From: Sorghum bicolor | Lineage: Eukaryota > Streptophyta > Magnoliopsida > Poales > Poaceae | NCBI RefSeq assembly: GCF_000003195.3 | Contig: NC_012871.2 | Location: forward strand, 2,033,997-2,097,996 | Length of the DNA: 64,000 bases | Direction of reading: 5' to 3' | Shown here: one piece after another, positions 48,518-59,267 of the stretch | How positions within the stretch are numbered: position 1 is the stretch's first letter | Layout of the letters: the number at the start of each line of letters is the position of its first letter | The notes under the pieces: generated by a model | Databases searched by the model: none | What the model saw: the letters and a program-made list of their open reading frames with translations, nothing else | What the model was told of the DNA's origin: nothing | Position numbers and translations under genes: made by a program

Positions 48518-49341
48518 CACAAAATGGTTTAGCAGAATCTCTTATTAAAAGAATTAAACTCATTGCAAGACCACTACTACAAAATTGCAATCTACCAACT
48601 TCATGTTGGGGTCATGCAGTCTTACACGCTGCTGACTTAATTCAATTGCGTCCAACTGCATACCATGTTGTCTCCCCATTGCAATTAGTACGTGGGAATA
48701 TGCCAAATATTTCCCATCTGCGAAAATTCGGTTGTGCTGTATATGTACCGATCTCACTACCTAAGCGTACCTCTATGGGTCCACATAGAAAACTTGGTAT
48801 CTACATGGGATATCAATCCCCATCGATTATCAAATACCTCGAGCCTCTTACAGGGGACTTATTCACGGCCCGGTATGCTGACTGCATATTCAATGAGGAC
48901 CATTTCCCAGCATTAGGGGGAGATTTCAAGTACCAAAGTGAATGCCAGGAAATCAACTGGAATGCCCAAGGCCATTCCCCCTTAGATCCACGTATTCAAG
49001 AAACTGAACTTGTTGTTCAGAAAATCATAAACTTGCAACATATTGCAAATAACCTGCCAGAAGCATTTACTAATTATAAGGGTGTCACTAAATCCTCTTA
49101 TCCTGCTCGCAATGCGCCTGAAAGAGTGGAGGTACCAATAAAAACCATTCAACTCCCACTTCCAAAGAAGAGGGGGAGAAGTACGGCCGCACCGAAGGAT
49201 AATGCTCAAAGCAAGCGTCCGAGGATACCGAGGACTAGATCCTCCAAATCAGTAAATCCAAGCCAACCTCATGTTGCTAGACACCCAATAGTGGATGAAA
49301 GTCCAACACCAGGACCTAATCCACAACCCGGATCAACGTAA
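48518..49341 (+). pseudogene. copia integrase fragment
   Basis: The frame reads NGLAESLIKRIKLIARPLL and PLQLVRGNMPNISHLRKFGC, the C-terminal half of the Ty1-copia integrase core and the GKGY-like region, then a basic, Pro/Ser-rich linker. It lacks the N-terminal zinc-binding and DDE start and ends at TAA 49339-49341, where reverse transcriptase sequence begins in another frame. Confidence 0.85.
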
Positions 49342-49342
49342 C

Positions 49343-50599
49343 ATGTATTGTGTAAAACTACAAAAGTCATTATATGGCTTGAAGCGGTCGGGACGAATGT
49401 GGTACAACCGACTGAGTGAATTCCTTTTAAACAAAGGATACACCAATAATGATGATTGCCCATGTGTTTTCATTAAGAAATCTCAAACGGGATTTTGTAT
49501 TATATCTGTATATGTTGATGATTTAAATATCATTGGCAGTCCAAAGGATATAGAAGAAGCACGCAAACATCTAAAGACGGAATTCGAGATGAAGGATTTG
49601 GGTAAGACCAAATATTGCCTAGGCTTACAAATTGAGCACCGTCCTTTAGGGATTTTAGTGCATCAATCAGCCTATATCCAGAAAATATTGGAGAAATTCA
49701 ATATGGATAAATCATACCCTAATAAAACCCCGATGGTTGTTCGTTCCTTAGAATTAGGGAAAGATCCATTTAGACCACGGGATGTTGGGGAGAAGACGTT
49801 GGGACCAGAAATCCCATATCTCAGTGTTATTGGCGCACTTATGTATCTTGCAAATTGCACCAGGCCTGATATCGTATTTGCAGTGAACTTACTAGCTAGG
49901 CATAGTGCGGACCCGACTCACCGTCATTGGACGGGAGCAAAGTGTATCCTCAGATACCTTAATGGCACAAAGGATCTTGGTTTATTCTTTACGAAAAATC
50001 ATGATCCCAATATGATTGGCTATACAGATGCTGGTTACTTATCTGATCCTCATAACGGAAAATCCCAAACAGGATTTGTATTCCTACATGGAGGTGTAGC
50101 TATTTCATGGAAGTCTTCTAAGCAGACTCTGACAGCCACCTCTACTAATCATTCTGAAATTATTGCTTTATACGAGGCATCACGAGAATGTGTGTGGCTT
50201 CGCAGAATGATTAACCACATACAACAGACATGTGGTATTGGTTCAATTGAATCACCAACAATTATTTATGAAGATAATTCCGCTTGTGTTACACAGATGC
50301 AAACAGGTTACATAAAGAGCAATATCACTAAGCATATTGTTCCTAAATTGTTTTATCCCCATGAATTACAAGAAAGTGGGGAAATAAACATCTTGCAAAT
50401 CAAGTCATGTGATAACCTCGCTGACCTATTTACTAAGTCCTTACCAACTTCTGTGTTTCAAAAATTGGTACATGGAATTGGTATGAGGCGACTTCGAGAT
50501 TTGCCAGAATCAGGGGAGACATCTCCTAGATGCCACCTGTACCAGCATCATATTATACTCTTTTCTTTCACAAGTTTTACTCAAAAGGTTTCTTGTTAA
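49343..50599 (+). pseudogene. copia reverse transcriptase-RNase H fragment
   Basis: Open frame with LQKSLYGLKRSGRMWY, the active-site YVDD (in SVYVDDLNIIG), the LGLQIEH and YLSVIGALMYLANCTRPDI motifs, and a full RNase H region (YTDAGYLSD, SEIIALYEASRECVW, EDNSACV, KHIVPKLFYPHE). The first third of reverse transcriptase is missing. The frame is otherwise unbroken, so the element is not very old. Confidence 0.9.
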
Positions 50600-51123
50600 A
50601 GTTTTTAATGAGGTAATACTAACATAAGCATGTGTCATATTTTCTATTTTCCCCACCGGGGTTTTTGTGGGAAATATCAAAGACACACATTGCCCTCCCA
50701 ACTCATCCATGGTTTTTCCTTGAAAAAGGTTTTTCATGAGAGTTATTTCAAAAGGCAATACTTATAGTATGTCGTCATATTTTTCTCCTGATTTTCCCAC
50801 TGGGTTTTTATAGGAGTTTTAGCGACATATCTCTTAATATGGCTCCTCACATTTTTCCTAAACGGTTTTTAGAGGAGTTATCTTTATGTCGTATCTCCAA
50901 TATTTTTCCCCACTGGGGTTTTTAATTGGAATACCAATGACATAGTGGTTTGTTTAAATCACACAAATATATGCTACCTTCTCCTTGTTTTCCTATAAAG
51001 GTTTAAAGGAGTTTTACAGCATATCCATACATACATATTCCTCAGATTTTTTCCACAGGGTTTTTCGAGGAATCTAAGCTTACAGCTACATTGATCTCAA
51101 AGGAAGATTCGATCAAGGGGGAG

Positions 51124-51391
51124 TGTTGCGAAACGGTGTCTGTTGGTGAATAGACACCTTATCACTAATGATCTCATCCGTTGATACAACAAGATTAGAG
51201 AAGTGGATTAACAGTTAATCATAGGATTAGCAGTTAGTAATCCCCGAAGAGGCATGTCCCTTCGGTGGTTCTGTAAACTGAACGGTTGTGTCCGTACGGA
51301 TATGCCCCCTTCACTTGTATATATTCTATGAGATCAATGAAAGACATCAGTTGTTTCCAAAATCACTGTTCATTTACATTCACTCTTAACA
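51124..51391 (+). repeat. 3' LTR of the copia element, 268 bp
   Basis: TGTTGCG...TTAACA, with a TATATATT promoter-like box near 51319. The short length is typical of small copia LTRs. Confidence 0.9.
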
Positions 51392-52329
51392 GAAGCCTTT
51401 TAGCCTCCTAAGTGTAAGATGCTCTTGAAATTTAATGAAGCCAGTTATAGAAAAAAAGTTGAATAACTACAGAAGAAACAAGTGCTCCATAAGACAGCAA
51501 CGTAATGCAGATGCAGCTAATGTCACGCTGAGCCATCTTTTCCAAGTTTTTAATTATTATATATAAAAAGTCAGGAATCCTGGGTTTCATACCTGCCTGT
51601 CAGAAGATGTTCTTGGTCTATTTAATAATGAGGATGGTTTTGGGCTGAGACGACGCTTGGATCTTAATGTCTGAAAGTGTTACTTAACCCTCTTTCAAGG
51701 CATGAAACCGCATATTATTATTTTTCTTCATAGGAAAACAGAAGATACTTCACATAATTTTTGTTTCATGTATGATTTTGATCATATGAAACTCAGATAC
51801 GATTTTCCAATGATGCGACCAGGATAATTCGACAAGACAAGCATGATTGGCCACATGACTTGAAACATTAAACTTAAACAGCTTAAAGAAAATACACTTT
51901 TGACATGAGTAGGTCAGAAAGGAACTAACAGCAACAGGTGTAAGATGAAGGATTCATCTTTTTTGTAGGTCTTACTGGCAAGAGGCAGCTCAGACAGTAT
52001 CAGTGAGCCTTTGCTAACAATGACAAACTACAGCAATCTGAAAAGATACCACGGACAGAATTCATAACCAACAGCTCCAATCACTGTTTACACTGCGATG
52101 AAACTATACTGAATCCAAAAGTTTAAATGTTTAGGCATAGTGCAAACAATTAGGCACTGTAATCATTTAGGCACTGTAATCTTTTAGGCACAAATAAGTA
52201 TTCTGGCAATCTATACATATGTGAAAATAGTGATTATATGCTTACAGTATGCATAATTGTTCACGAACCAGACACAATTTATTGAGAAAGCACATAGATG
52301 TAAGATGCAAGATAACAGATAAGCAAGAG

Positions 52330-52540
52330 CTGGTAGTATACACCAGGCTAGTCTAGCTTCGTCATCCACCCTAACTTGAGTTCAAAATGAATATACAAAC
52401 ATCTGCATTCACCTTCCTCGACCACAGATAAAAGGATGAATGCAGCCTACATCTCCATGCAGCTCATGCCACTTTGAGATGCATTTTTTTTGCAAATTTT
52501 TACTAGTAAAACATCTGAATTCCATACCTGCGAACATATA
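52330..52540 (-). pseudogene. F-box gene fragment in unit 2
   Basis: Nucleotide similarity to the 3' coding part of the intact F-box gene (CTTCGTCA...CCTAACTTGAGTTC versus 46390-46420) and to 45055-45115. No usable frame remains. Confidence 0.55.
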
Positions 52541-53269
52541 TTCTTCTATCTACTCACAAACAACAAAAGTTTTCTTCTGAAACTAAATGATGACTAGAGT
52601 CTTTGTGTTTCCAGTGGTAAGTATAAAAAGGTCAGACACTACTATATATATATAAATATATTTTGGTTTCATAAAGTTCAAACCTTGCTACTTGGCAACC
52701 ATCTTTGAGACACGATACTAACACTAAATCTGAAATTGATTTTCAAGAAAGGACTATGACATGTAGTACAAAAAGTTTTAGATCCATGTAGCTGAATTGC
52801 GCATTAACCAAATATGCCTGAACATTACAATAAAACAGCTCAACAGCAGCAGACTAAGGATGATCGTTTGCTTCTTTTGCCTTGAGGGCCTAAATCCCTC
52901 ATTTGGGCCTTTTGGTTTGTTGCTTTCCGGTTTTTCTTCTGCTTGTACTTTGTCTGTTTCCTCCTCTATATTAATATATTTGCATGGCATTTCTGCCAGC
53001 ATTTTTTGAAAAAAAAGCAGACTAAGGATGATGGATTGTCTACAACCACAACATATCATAATGCCTTTTGCACCATTTAAACTACCTAAACTGCTCAACA
53101 GAAAAATAAAAAAAATGACAGTAGCAGCTTTGGTAGTCAACAGCAACAGACTCGAGATGATGGATCAATATCGTCTATTCTGCAATGTCTTACTTCCATG
53201 TGGCACATCAGAGAACGGTGGGTCTTCCTAACAATGGAAAAAAAATGACATGCATAACATTCATAAGCA

Positions 53270-53908
53270 ACTTCTGACTCAACACTGGCAAAGATGACGA
53301 AGATGACGCCCACACCCTCAGCAAAGGCAACCACAGATGCAGAATCACTGGGGTTCGCCATGGGCATCAATTTCTCCAGATCAATGATCCTGCATTGTAC
53401 CCCATTCAGCAAATTCCCTATAAACTCACTCTTCTCGACCACAGATGACTCTGCAAGGTCCAGAGAATAACGATCCTCCATCACCATGAGCGCGAAGTCG
53501 TCATGCATTATTGCTGTGGGACGCAAGGTTTTCTTTTTCAGACGTCCACCAGATTTCTCTTTCCTGCTGAGGGAGGAGGATGTGGCCGTGGCGGCAGTCG
53601 AGGGGCCACACATAGAGGGTGTCGTCGGACTCCGGAATGAGAAAGGCGGGCACTGCTATCGTGGGGACGACACAACGATCCCGGCCTGCTTCGATTGCTT
53701 CCTCCCCGTCGATGAGGCCGAGGAGAGGAGGGGCTCCGTGGAAGTCTCGGTACCGGCGGAGGAAGGCGTGGTTGGAGAGGGTGTGGAGCCATGGTTTGCA
53801 GACGAGGGCGGAGCGGAAGAGCCATTGGGGCTCGTCCGGCAGGAGGCGGAGCAGGATCTCGAAGATGGCATCGTCAGCCAGGTCAAGCAGTGGCGGCGAC
53901 GGCGGCAT
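53270..53908 (-). pseudogene. F-box gene, internally deleted and frameshifted
   Basis: From the ATG at 53908 a frame encodes a complete F-box (DAIFEILLRLLPDEPQWLFR, ALVCKPWLHTLSNHAFLRRY) through DCRHGHIL. The sequence then jumps to a part matching residue ~258 onward of the intact gene, in another frame (ALMVMEDRYSLDLAESS, VQCRIIDLEKLMPMANPSD). About 150 residues are missing. The first frame ends at 53501, so any product would be an F-box alone with an unrelated tail (135 residues). Confidence 0.85.
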
Positions 53909-53936
53909 GGAGCAGTGGTTGGCGAAGCGATGCTAT

Positions 53937-54163
53937 CATTTTTTTTTTTTGCAAAATAGACACGGTAGTACTTTTATTTGTATTTGACAAATATAGTCTA
54001 ATCATAGACTAACTAGGTTTAAAAGATTTGTCTCGTAAATTATAGGTAAACTATGTAATTAGTTATTTCTTTTATCTATATTTAATACTATGCATGTGCT
54101 GCAAGATTCGATGTGACAAAAAATCTGAAAATTTTTGCAATTTTTTTTAAACTAAACAAGGCC
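53937..54163. mobile_element. Tourist-like MITE, left terminus decayed
   Basis: Family interior (GACACGGTAGTACTTTTATT, AGACTAACTAGG) and intact right end AAACTAAACAAGGCC. The left end is replaced by a T-run just upstream of the F-box pseudogene start. Confidence 0.8.
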
Positions 54164-55216
54164 AATGTGGACTTGTGGAGGATATAGAATGGGACTAGTT
54201 GGGCGATTGGAATGATTATGACTCGCATCAGCGTCTCAGCATCCGGTCATATTCTATCGGCCCACAGTTTATTGGCTGACTAAAATAGGAAAAATCCACT
54301 TTTCCTTTTCAACTTTTACAAAAGTCTATTTTTTCTCCCTTAACTCCAATACTAAGCAAAGCATGTCGAGATACCACACTTGGTTGTGCGGTAACTTCTG
54401 GTGATCCTGCACGAGCAAAAAAAAATGATAGCATTGGAGAGCTATGTCAATAGAGAGTAAAAAACTAGAAGTCTTGTGGTACGGGATGAGAGGAATATGC
54501 TCGGAGAAGGGAAAGGATGCCTCATCAAAGACGATGTGTGGAAAGTGGTGGCAGAGAGGTTAGAGTAACACATTTTACTAAAATTTAGATGTTTATGTTA
54601 ATTTGTTGTGAGAGGAAAACATAACACTATTTATTTGCTGAAAAGTATTTCTGAAATAGTGCCACAGAATGGAACCTGATGACGGAGAGCTAAAGAAGTG
54701 GAGATGAAAACCACAGAAATAATGAATCTCGATTTCTAAAAATGATTTTTAGGGCGGTGATTATATTTTAGCTGTCCCAAAAGATATATAGCCATCTCTA
54801 AAAATCGATTTTTAGGTGCAGCTGGCTAATGCTCGTAAAAATCATTGATTTCTACCGACGAATGGCTAGAGGCGGCTGGAGTAGCCACAACCACTACTAC
54901 AGCGGGTCAACAGCCGCGTCTAATAATAATGCTGGTTGGCTTAGTGTGGTGTGTCTCACCAGCGCACCGAATGGTGAGAGGCTTTTTATATATGACCTAG
55001 ACCAAAAGATTTTTCTTTCTTTGAACAGAGACCAAAAAAGATTTATAATTACCAACCTTATCGTTTTTCTTTTTATCTGGAACGAATTGGTACACTTGTC
55101 TCACCTATATATATTTATAGCCGTAGCGAGCATGCTAAGTGCGTAGCTATACCCCTACGGCCTACCCAGTGCTACCTGAATACTAGCAAGCAAAGGTACC
55201 AGGCTGGCTACACCTG
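54164..55216. other. Intergenic, presumptive WAK promoter
   Basis: Contains repeated AAAATCGATTTTTA-type words near 54730-54840 that resemble CACTA subterminal repeats, but no clear termini. The last few hundred bases before 55217 would be the WAK promoter. No gene seen. Confidence 0.4.
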
Positions 55217-55888
55217 ATGAAGCACCCATTCACCAACCATCTTCTCCTCGTCTGCCTCCTCCCGGCCGTCGTCTGGGTGCTAGGCTGCTAGCCTTAGCCG
55301 GAGCCGGAGCCGACGACCAAGTGCCGCCGCAGGCGCACCGGCGGCCAGCTGGATGCAAATCGAGGTGCGGCGACGTCGACATCCCGTACCCATTCGGCAT
55401 CGGCGACCAGTGCGCCTTCGACCATGGCTTCGACCTCGCCTGCACCCGTCGCGTCGACGGCACCTACAGGCCTTTCCATGGCCCGTTCGAGTTGACCAAC
55501 ATCTCCATACCCGATGCCAAAGCTTGGACGAAGATGAACATCTCTTGGCAGTGCCATGATAAGGACGCGGGCCCCGGCCACATGAAGTGGGAGACTTGGA
55601 GACAAAATTTCACACACACGCCGTTCAGGATCTCGACCGTGGACAACAAGTTCTTCGTCATTGGCTGCAACACGCTAGGCTATATTACGAGTGAATATGT
55701 AAGTAATTTCTTTTTTCCCCCTTATATTAGTACAGTGGGGTAGCTAGTGGTTGCGTCCACGCTGACCAACGCGCTTATCGCGACTCCTCCAACCCCGCGA
55801 CCGAGCATGGTCGTCCTGACTATAGATGTGGCGTTCCAGCCACTCCAAATTCCGGTTAATTAGAAGCAGCCCATTAGACTATCTTTAG

Positions 55889-56490
55889 ACGGTCTCCAAC
55901 AGCATATGCAATTGGTCACCCAAACCTAAAATGTATTTTACACAGTGAAAAACTCCCCTCCAACAGAGTAGGCAATCAGAGTAGCTATTTTGCGTGGGAG
56001 GAGAGAGAGAGGGAACGCAAATATGCGTTCTACCGTCACATGACCCAAATCTCTGGCGTGGAGAAGACGGACGAACGTCTCCTGGCTTGCGTGAATGCGG
56101 TTCAGTGTCGGCGCGGCGCGCACAGGGCTCTCTGACGGTGACGCGGTCACGCAGCCCACCTCGCTCAGATGGCGGCGCCAATGGAGGAACGATGGACTCC
56201 CATGGATGGCGGCCCCGACTGCGAGAGAGAAGGGTGGAGCGAGGCGGAGGGCGGAGCAAGGAAGATCTGGGCAAAGAGCACGTACGGGCGGAGATCTGGT
56301 CGAAGAGCAGAGAGCGGGCGCACCGGAGAGAGAACGGCGGAGCGAGGCGGAAGGAGGAAGAAGGATTCTCGTTTGCGTCGTTGGTTGGAGATGAGAGTTT
56401 CAAGTGTGATAACCCTTTTACTGTACACGAGGCAAACCAACAAATGCCTCCTGTTTTTAGGTCTGAACGGTTGGAGACAACCTTAGCAAC
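55889..56490. mobile_element. Possible non-autonomous DNA element in the WAK intron
   Basis: GGTCTCCAACAG near 55889 and CGGTTGGAGACAACC near 56467-56482 look like inverted ends around ~600 bp of GC-rich sequence with a 176-residue open frame that has no recognised domain. The target duplication is unclear. Confidence 0.4.
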
Positions 56491-56967
56491 AGCACCGTAC
56501 CGGACCTCTTTGACATTTGGGTAGTGCCCGAGACAAAGAGTTCTATATTATATTATTTTTAGTCTTCTCCAATAATAGAATCCAAAATAGAACGATTTGG
56601 TCGGTTCCAACTAGTTTCTTTTCTCGGGTGCCAAATGACAAATCTTTCCTTCTCCATCTTCTCCAGCACTACTTTTTTTGATCAAGGAGAGCTTATATTT
56701 GTGTTGTGCCTCTTCTATCAACAAAAATAAGTCCCCCATCTAGGTACTCTGTTAGAGGGTATTTTTAACCAATGCAATACCATTGAATGAAGGTCCATTT
56801 TGGATTTAGGTGCCACAATGGGTATTCTGTTGGAGATAGTGTTAGCATCCCAGGCCAACTGGTTGAAACTAGCTCTCAAAATCCCAGACCTAGTTGTAGC
56901 TAGTTTCAACCACACCGGCCCAGTCAGCGCCTCAATGAGTCAAAACTACTCGGAACTAGACTCATAG

Positions 56968-57749
56968 CACCACTACACATTTCAACTAGATAGAACACCA
57001 TCCCTAGACCCTAGCAGCGCCCCTAGGCCCTAGTTTCAAATAGTCACAACCCTAGTTGGAACCAGTCAAAACCAGTTACAACTAATCCGATCGTGATCCT
57101 TGTTGGAATCGGTCAAAATTGGTTTAGACTCCCCCGCAACACCCTAAAGCTACTTCCAACTACTCATGACCCTTGTTAGAAACAAATTTCACACACCACA
57201 CACCGATTCCAACTGGTTGGAACCCATCCCTAGTAGTGCCATAGGGCTGGTTCCAACCGGTCATGACCCTAGTTGGAATGAGTCAAAAGGTGACCCTAGG
57301 TGTATGGAGATGCGTGCAGGAGAAAATTCTACTAGCTATGGCGGGTGACGCACTCAAGGTAGATGCACTAACTTGGTTGCATGACTATAAAAAATGATTT
57401 TATGAGACATTGTCCAAACACTAATGCTGGCGGTCATACAAATGCAACCGTCTCCTAAAATACCTGAGGATTTTTGGAGATGATCATTTTATTTACAGAG
57501 GGGATCATCACCCATCTCGCATAATGGATTCATGGAGGCGGATGTTTTATTTGCGCAGGCAATCAGATAATGCGCGCCTCCTAAAACGTATTCTGGCTCC
57601 AAAAATGGAGGTCATTTCCGAAGGTGACCTCTTAAGAGGCTCATCTCAAAAATTGGCTCGAGACCCAAATAAGCCCAGAAGGCATGTTAGCCATCTTATG
57701 TATATATAACTGAGTTAGGATTTGGAGGCCTCATCCCCTCTCTTAATCG

Positions 57750-57780
<31 letters not shown>

Positions 57781-58183
57781 CTCTCATCTCCCGGCAGTGG
57801 CGCTTTCTCTTCTCTCCAAACAGTGGCGGCAGCGGCACGGGCATCGCACGCGCGTCCGGTAGCAGTGGATGCATGTGCTAGGGTTCATGCCCGGTGGCAG
57901 CGGTGACTCGCACGTGCACCGAAGATGGTTGCCACACGTGCTCCGGTAGATTTGCCATGCTCTGTCGGCCCAATGACGATGGATCTGGCGGTGACACGCT
58001 GTGATGGCCCAACAACAGATCCGGCTCTAGGACATTCAATTTATTTTTTTTATTGACTAACCCAGTGGGCATATGACTGCCTCGGTAGGTACCGATTAAT
58101 CTAGACCTTTAGCTGTAGGCGGACGGGATGCCCGCCTACTTTAATGTATTTTGGCCAACTAGGTTAAGTTTTGTGTAGTTGTG
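56968..58183. mobile_element. CACTA-like element in the WAK intron
   Basis: Starts CACCACTACACA and ends TGTGTAGTTGTG, imperfect inverses of CACTA type. The interior carries GGAGGCGG words like the element at 19983-21203. The 3-bp flanks do not match (TAG and TTG), so the left end is tentative. It contributes ~1.2 kb of the 2.6-kb intron. Confidence 0.55.
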
Positions 58184-58535
58184 TTGGGCGGTCTAGGCAC
58201 TACCAAAAATAAGCACAAAGACCACCTTCATTTCCTAGACTGGTTTTTAGAGCTTTTTTATATGCTTTTTAGCTATTATTACGAGCATAATAACACTACA
58301 AGGGCTAACGCTGGTCATGCAGTATACCATAGGTTGCTTGTCCCAATGCTACATGGAACCGACAAACACGAGGTCATGCTCCTTCGGCAGCGGCTGCTGC
58401 GAGGTGGATGTTCCAATTGACATGGGGTGTTTTCAGTCTTACTTCAATCCAGACTACAACGCCACCGCTGGCTGCGGCTATACAGTAGTGATGGAAGCGA
58501 ACGCGTTCAGCTATAGCGCGATGTATAGGAACTCA

Positions 58536-58778
58536 GGCCTTGTTTAGTTTCAAAAAAATTTCGGATTTCGGTACTGTAGCATTTTCGTTTTTATTTGACA
58601 AATATTGTCCAATCATGAACTAACTAGGATCAAAATATTCGTCTCGCGATTTACAGATAAACTGTATAATTAGTTTTTGTTTTCGTCTATATTTAATGCT
58701 TCATGCATGTGCCGCAAGATTCGATGTGATAGGGAATCTTGAAAACTTTTTGGATTTCAGGGTGAACTAAACAAGGCC
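58536..58778. mobile_element. Tourist-like MITE inside a WAK exon
   Basis: Termini GGCCTTGTTTAGTTTC and GAACTAAACAAGGCC, with TCA duplicated on both sides (58533-58535, 58779-58781). Coding sequence for the GUB_WAK/EGF junction continues in the same frame on both sides once one TCA is discounted. Element plus duplication is 246 bp, a multiple of three, but the fourth codon of the insert is TAG. Confidence 0.95.
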
Positions 58779-59023
58779 TCAACGTCGTTTCTGGATGCAT
58801 ACAGCGGCAAATTTCCAGTTGTAATGGACTGGAGGATTGGATCGTCCACATGCGAGGATGCTATTAAGAACCACAGTTCATCATATGCATGTGTTAGCGA
58901 CAAGAGTCAATGTGTCAACAGCACCAATGGGCCAGGCTACCGCTGCAAGTGCTCGGATGGGTATCAAGGCAATCCGTACGTCAGCGAAGGATGCACAGGT
59001 TCATTTTTTATCTCTGAAATTAA

Positions 59024-59267
59024 GGCCTTGTTTACTTCTTCCCAAAAACCTAAAATTTTTTTAAGATTCTCCGTCACATCGAATCTTTAGACGTATGCAT
59101 GAAGTATTAAATATAGATAAAAATAAAGACTAATTACACAGTTTGGTCAAAATTGATAAGACGAATCTTTTAAGCCTAGTTAGTACATGGTTGGACAATA
59201 ATTACCACAAACGAACGAAAAAGCTACAGTGTAACGAAATGTTTTGGTTGATGAACTTAACACGGCC
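59024..59267. mobile_element. Tourist-like MITE in WAK intron 2
   Basis: GGCCTTGTTTACTTC at the left and a decayed ACTTAACACGGCC at the right, with TAA on both sides (59021-59023, 59268-59270). It lies 25 bp after the exon 2 donor and leaves the splice sites intact. Confidence 0.88.

Larger units (their letters stand above)
48450..51391 (+). mobile_element. Ty1-copia LTR retrotransposon, internally deleted
   Basis: Bounded by TGTTGCGAAACGG and CTCTTAACA and flanked by GAAGC on both sides (48445-48449, 51392-51396). The 3' LTR is complete (51124-51391) and preceded by a purine tract (AAGGGGGAG). The 5' LTR is cut to its first ~68 bases and joins directly to integrase sequence, so most of the 5' LTR, the primer site, gag, protease and the front of integrase are deleted. 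A second deletion removes the first part of reverse transcriptase. The element cannot replicate on its own. Confidence 0.93.
47850..53910 (-). repeat. F-box locus, duplication unit 2 (decayed)
   Basis: Collinear with unit 1. The segment near 47880-47910 matches 43215-43250, 51690-51715 matches 44164-44190, 52000-52080 matches 44470-44550, 52340-52510 matches 44890-45120, 53140-53230 matches 45840-45930, and 53290-53908 matches the F-box gene. A 2.9-kb Ty1-copia element (48450-51391) interrupts it. Confidence 0.72.

Noticed and set aside
55994..56524. 176-residue frame in the WAK intron
   Set aside because: Arg/Gly/Glu-rich, overlapped by frames on the other strand, within probable transposon sequence.
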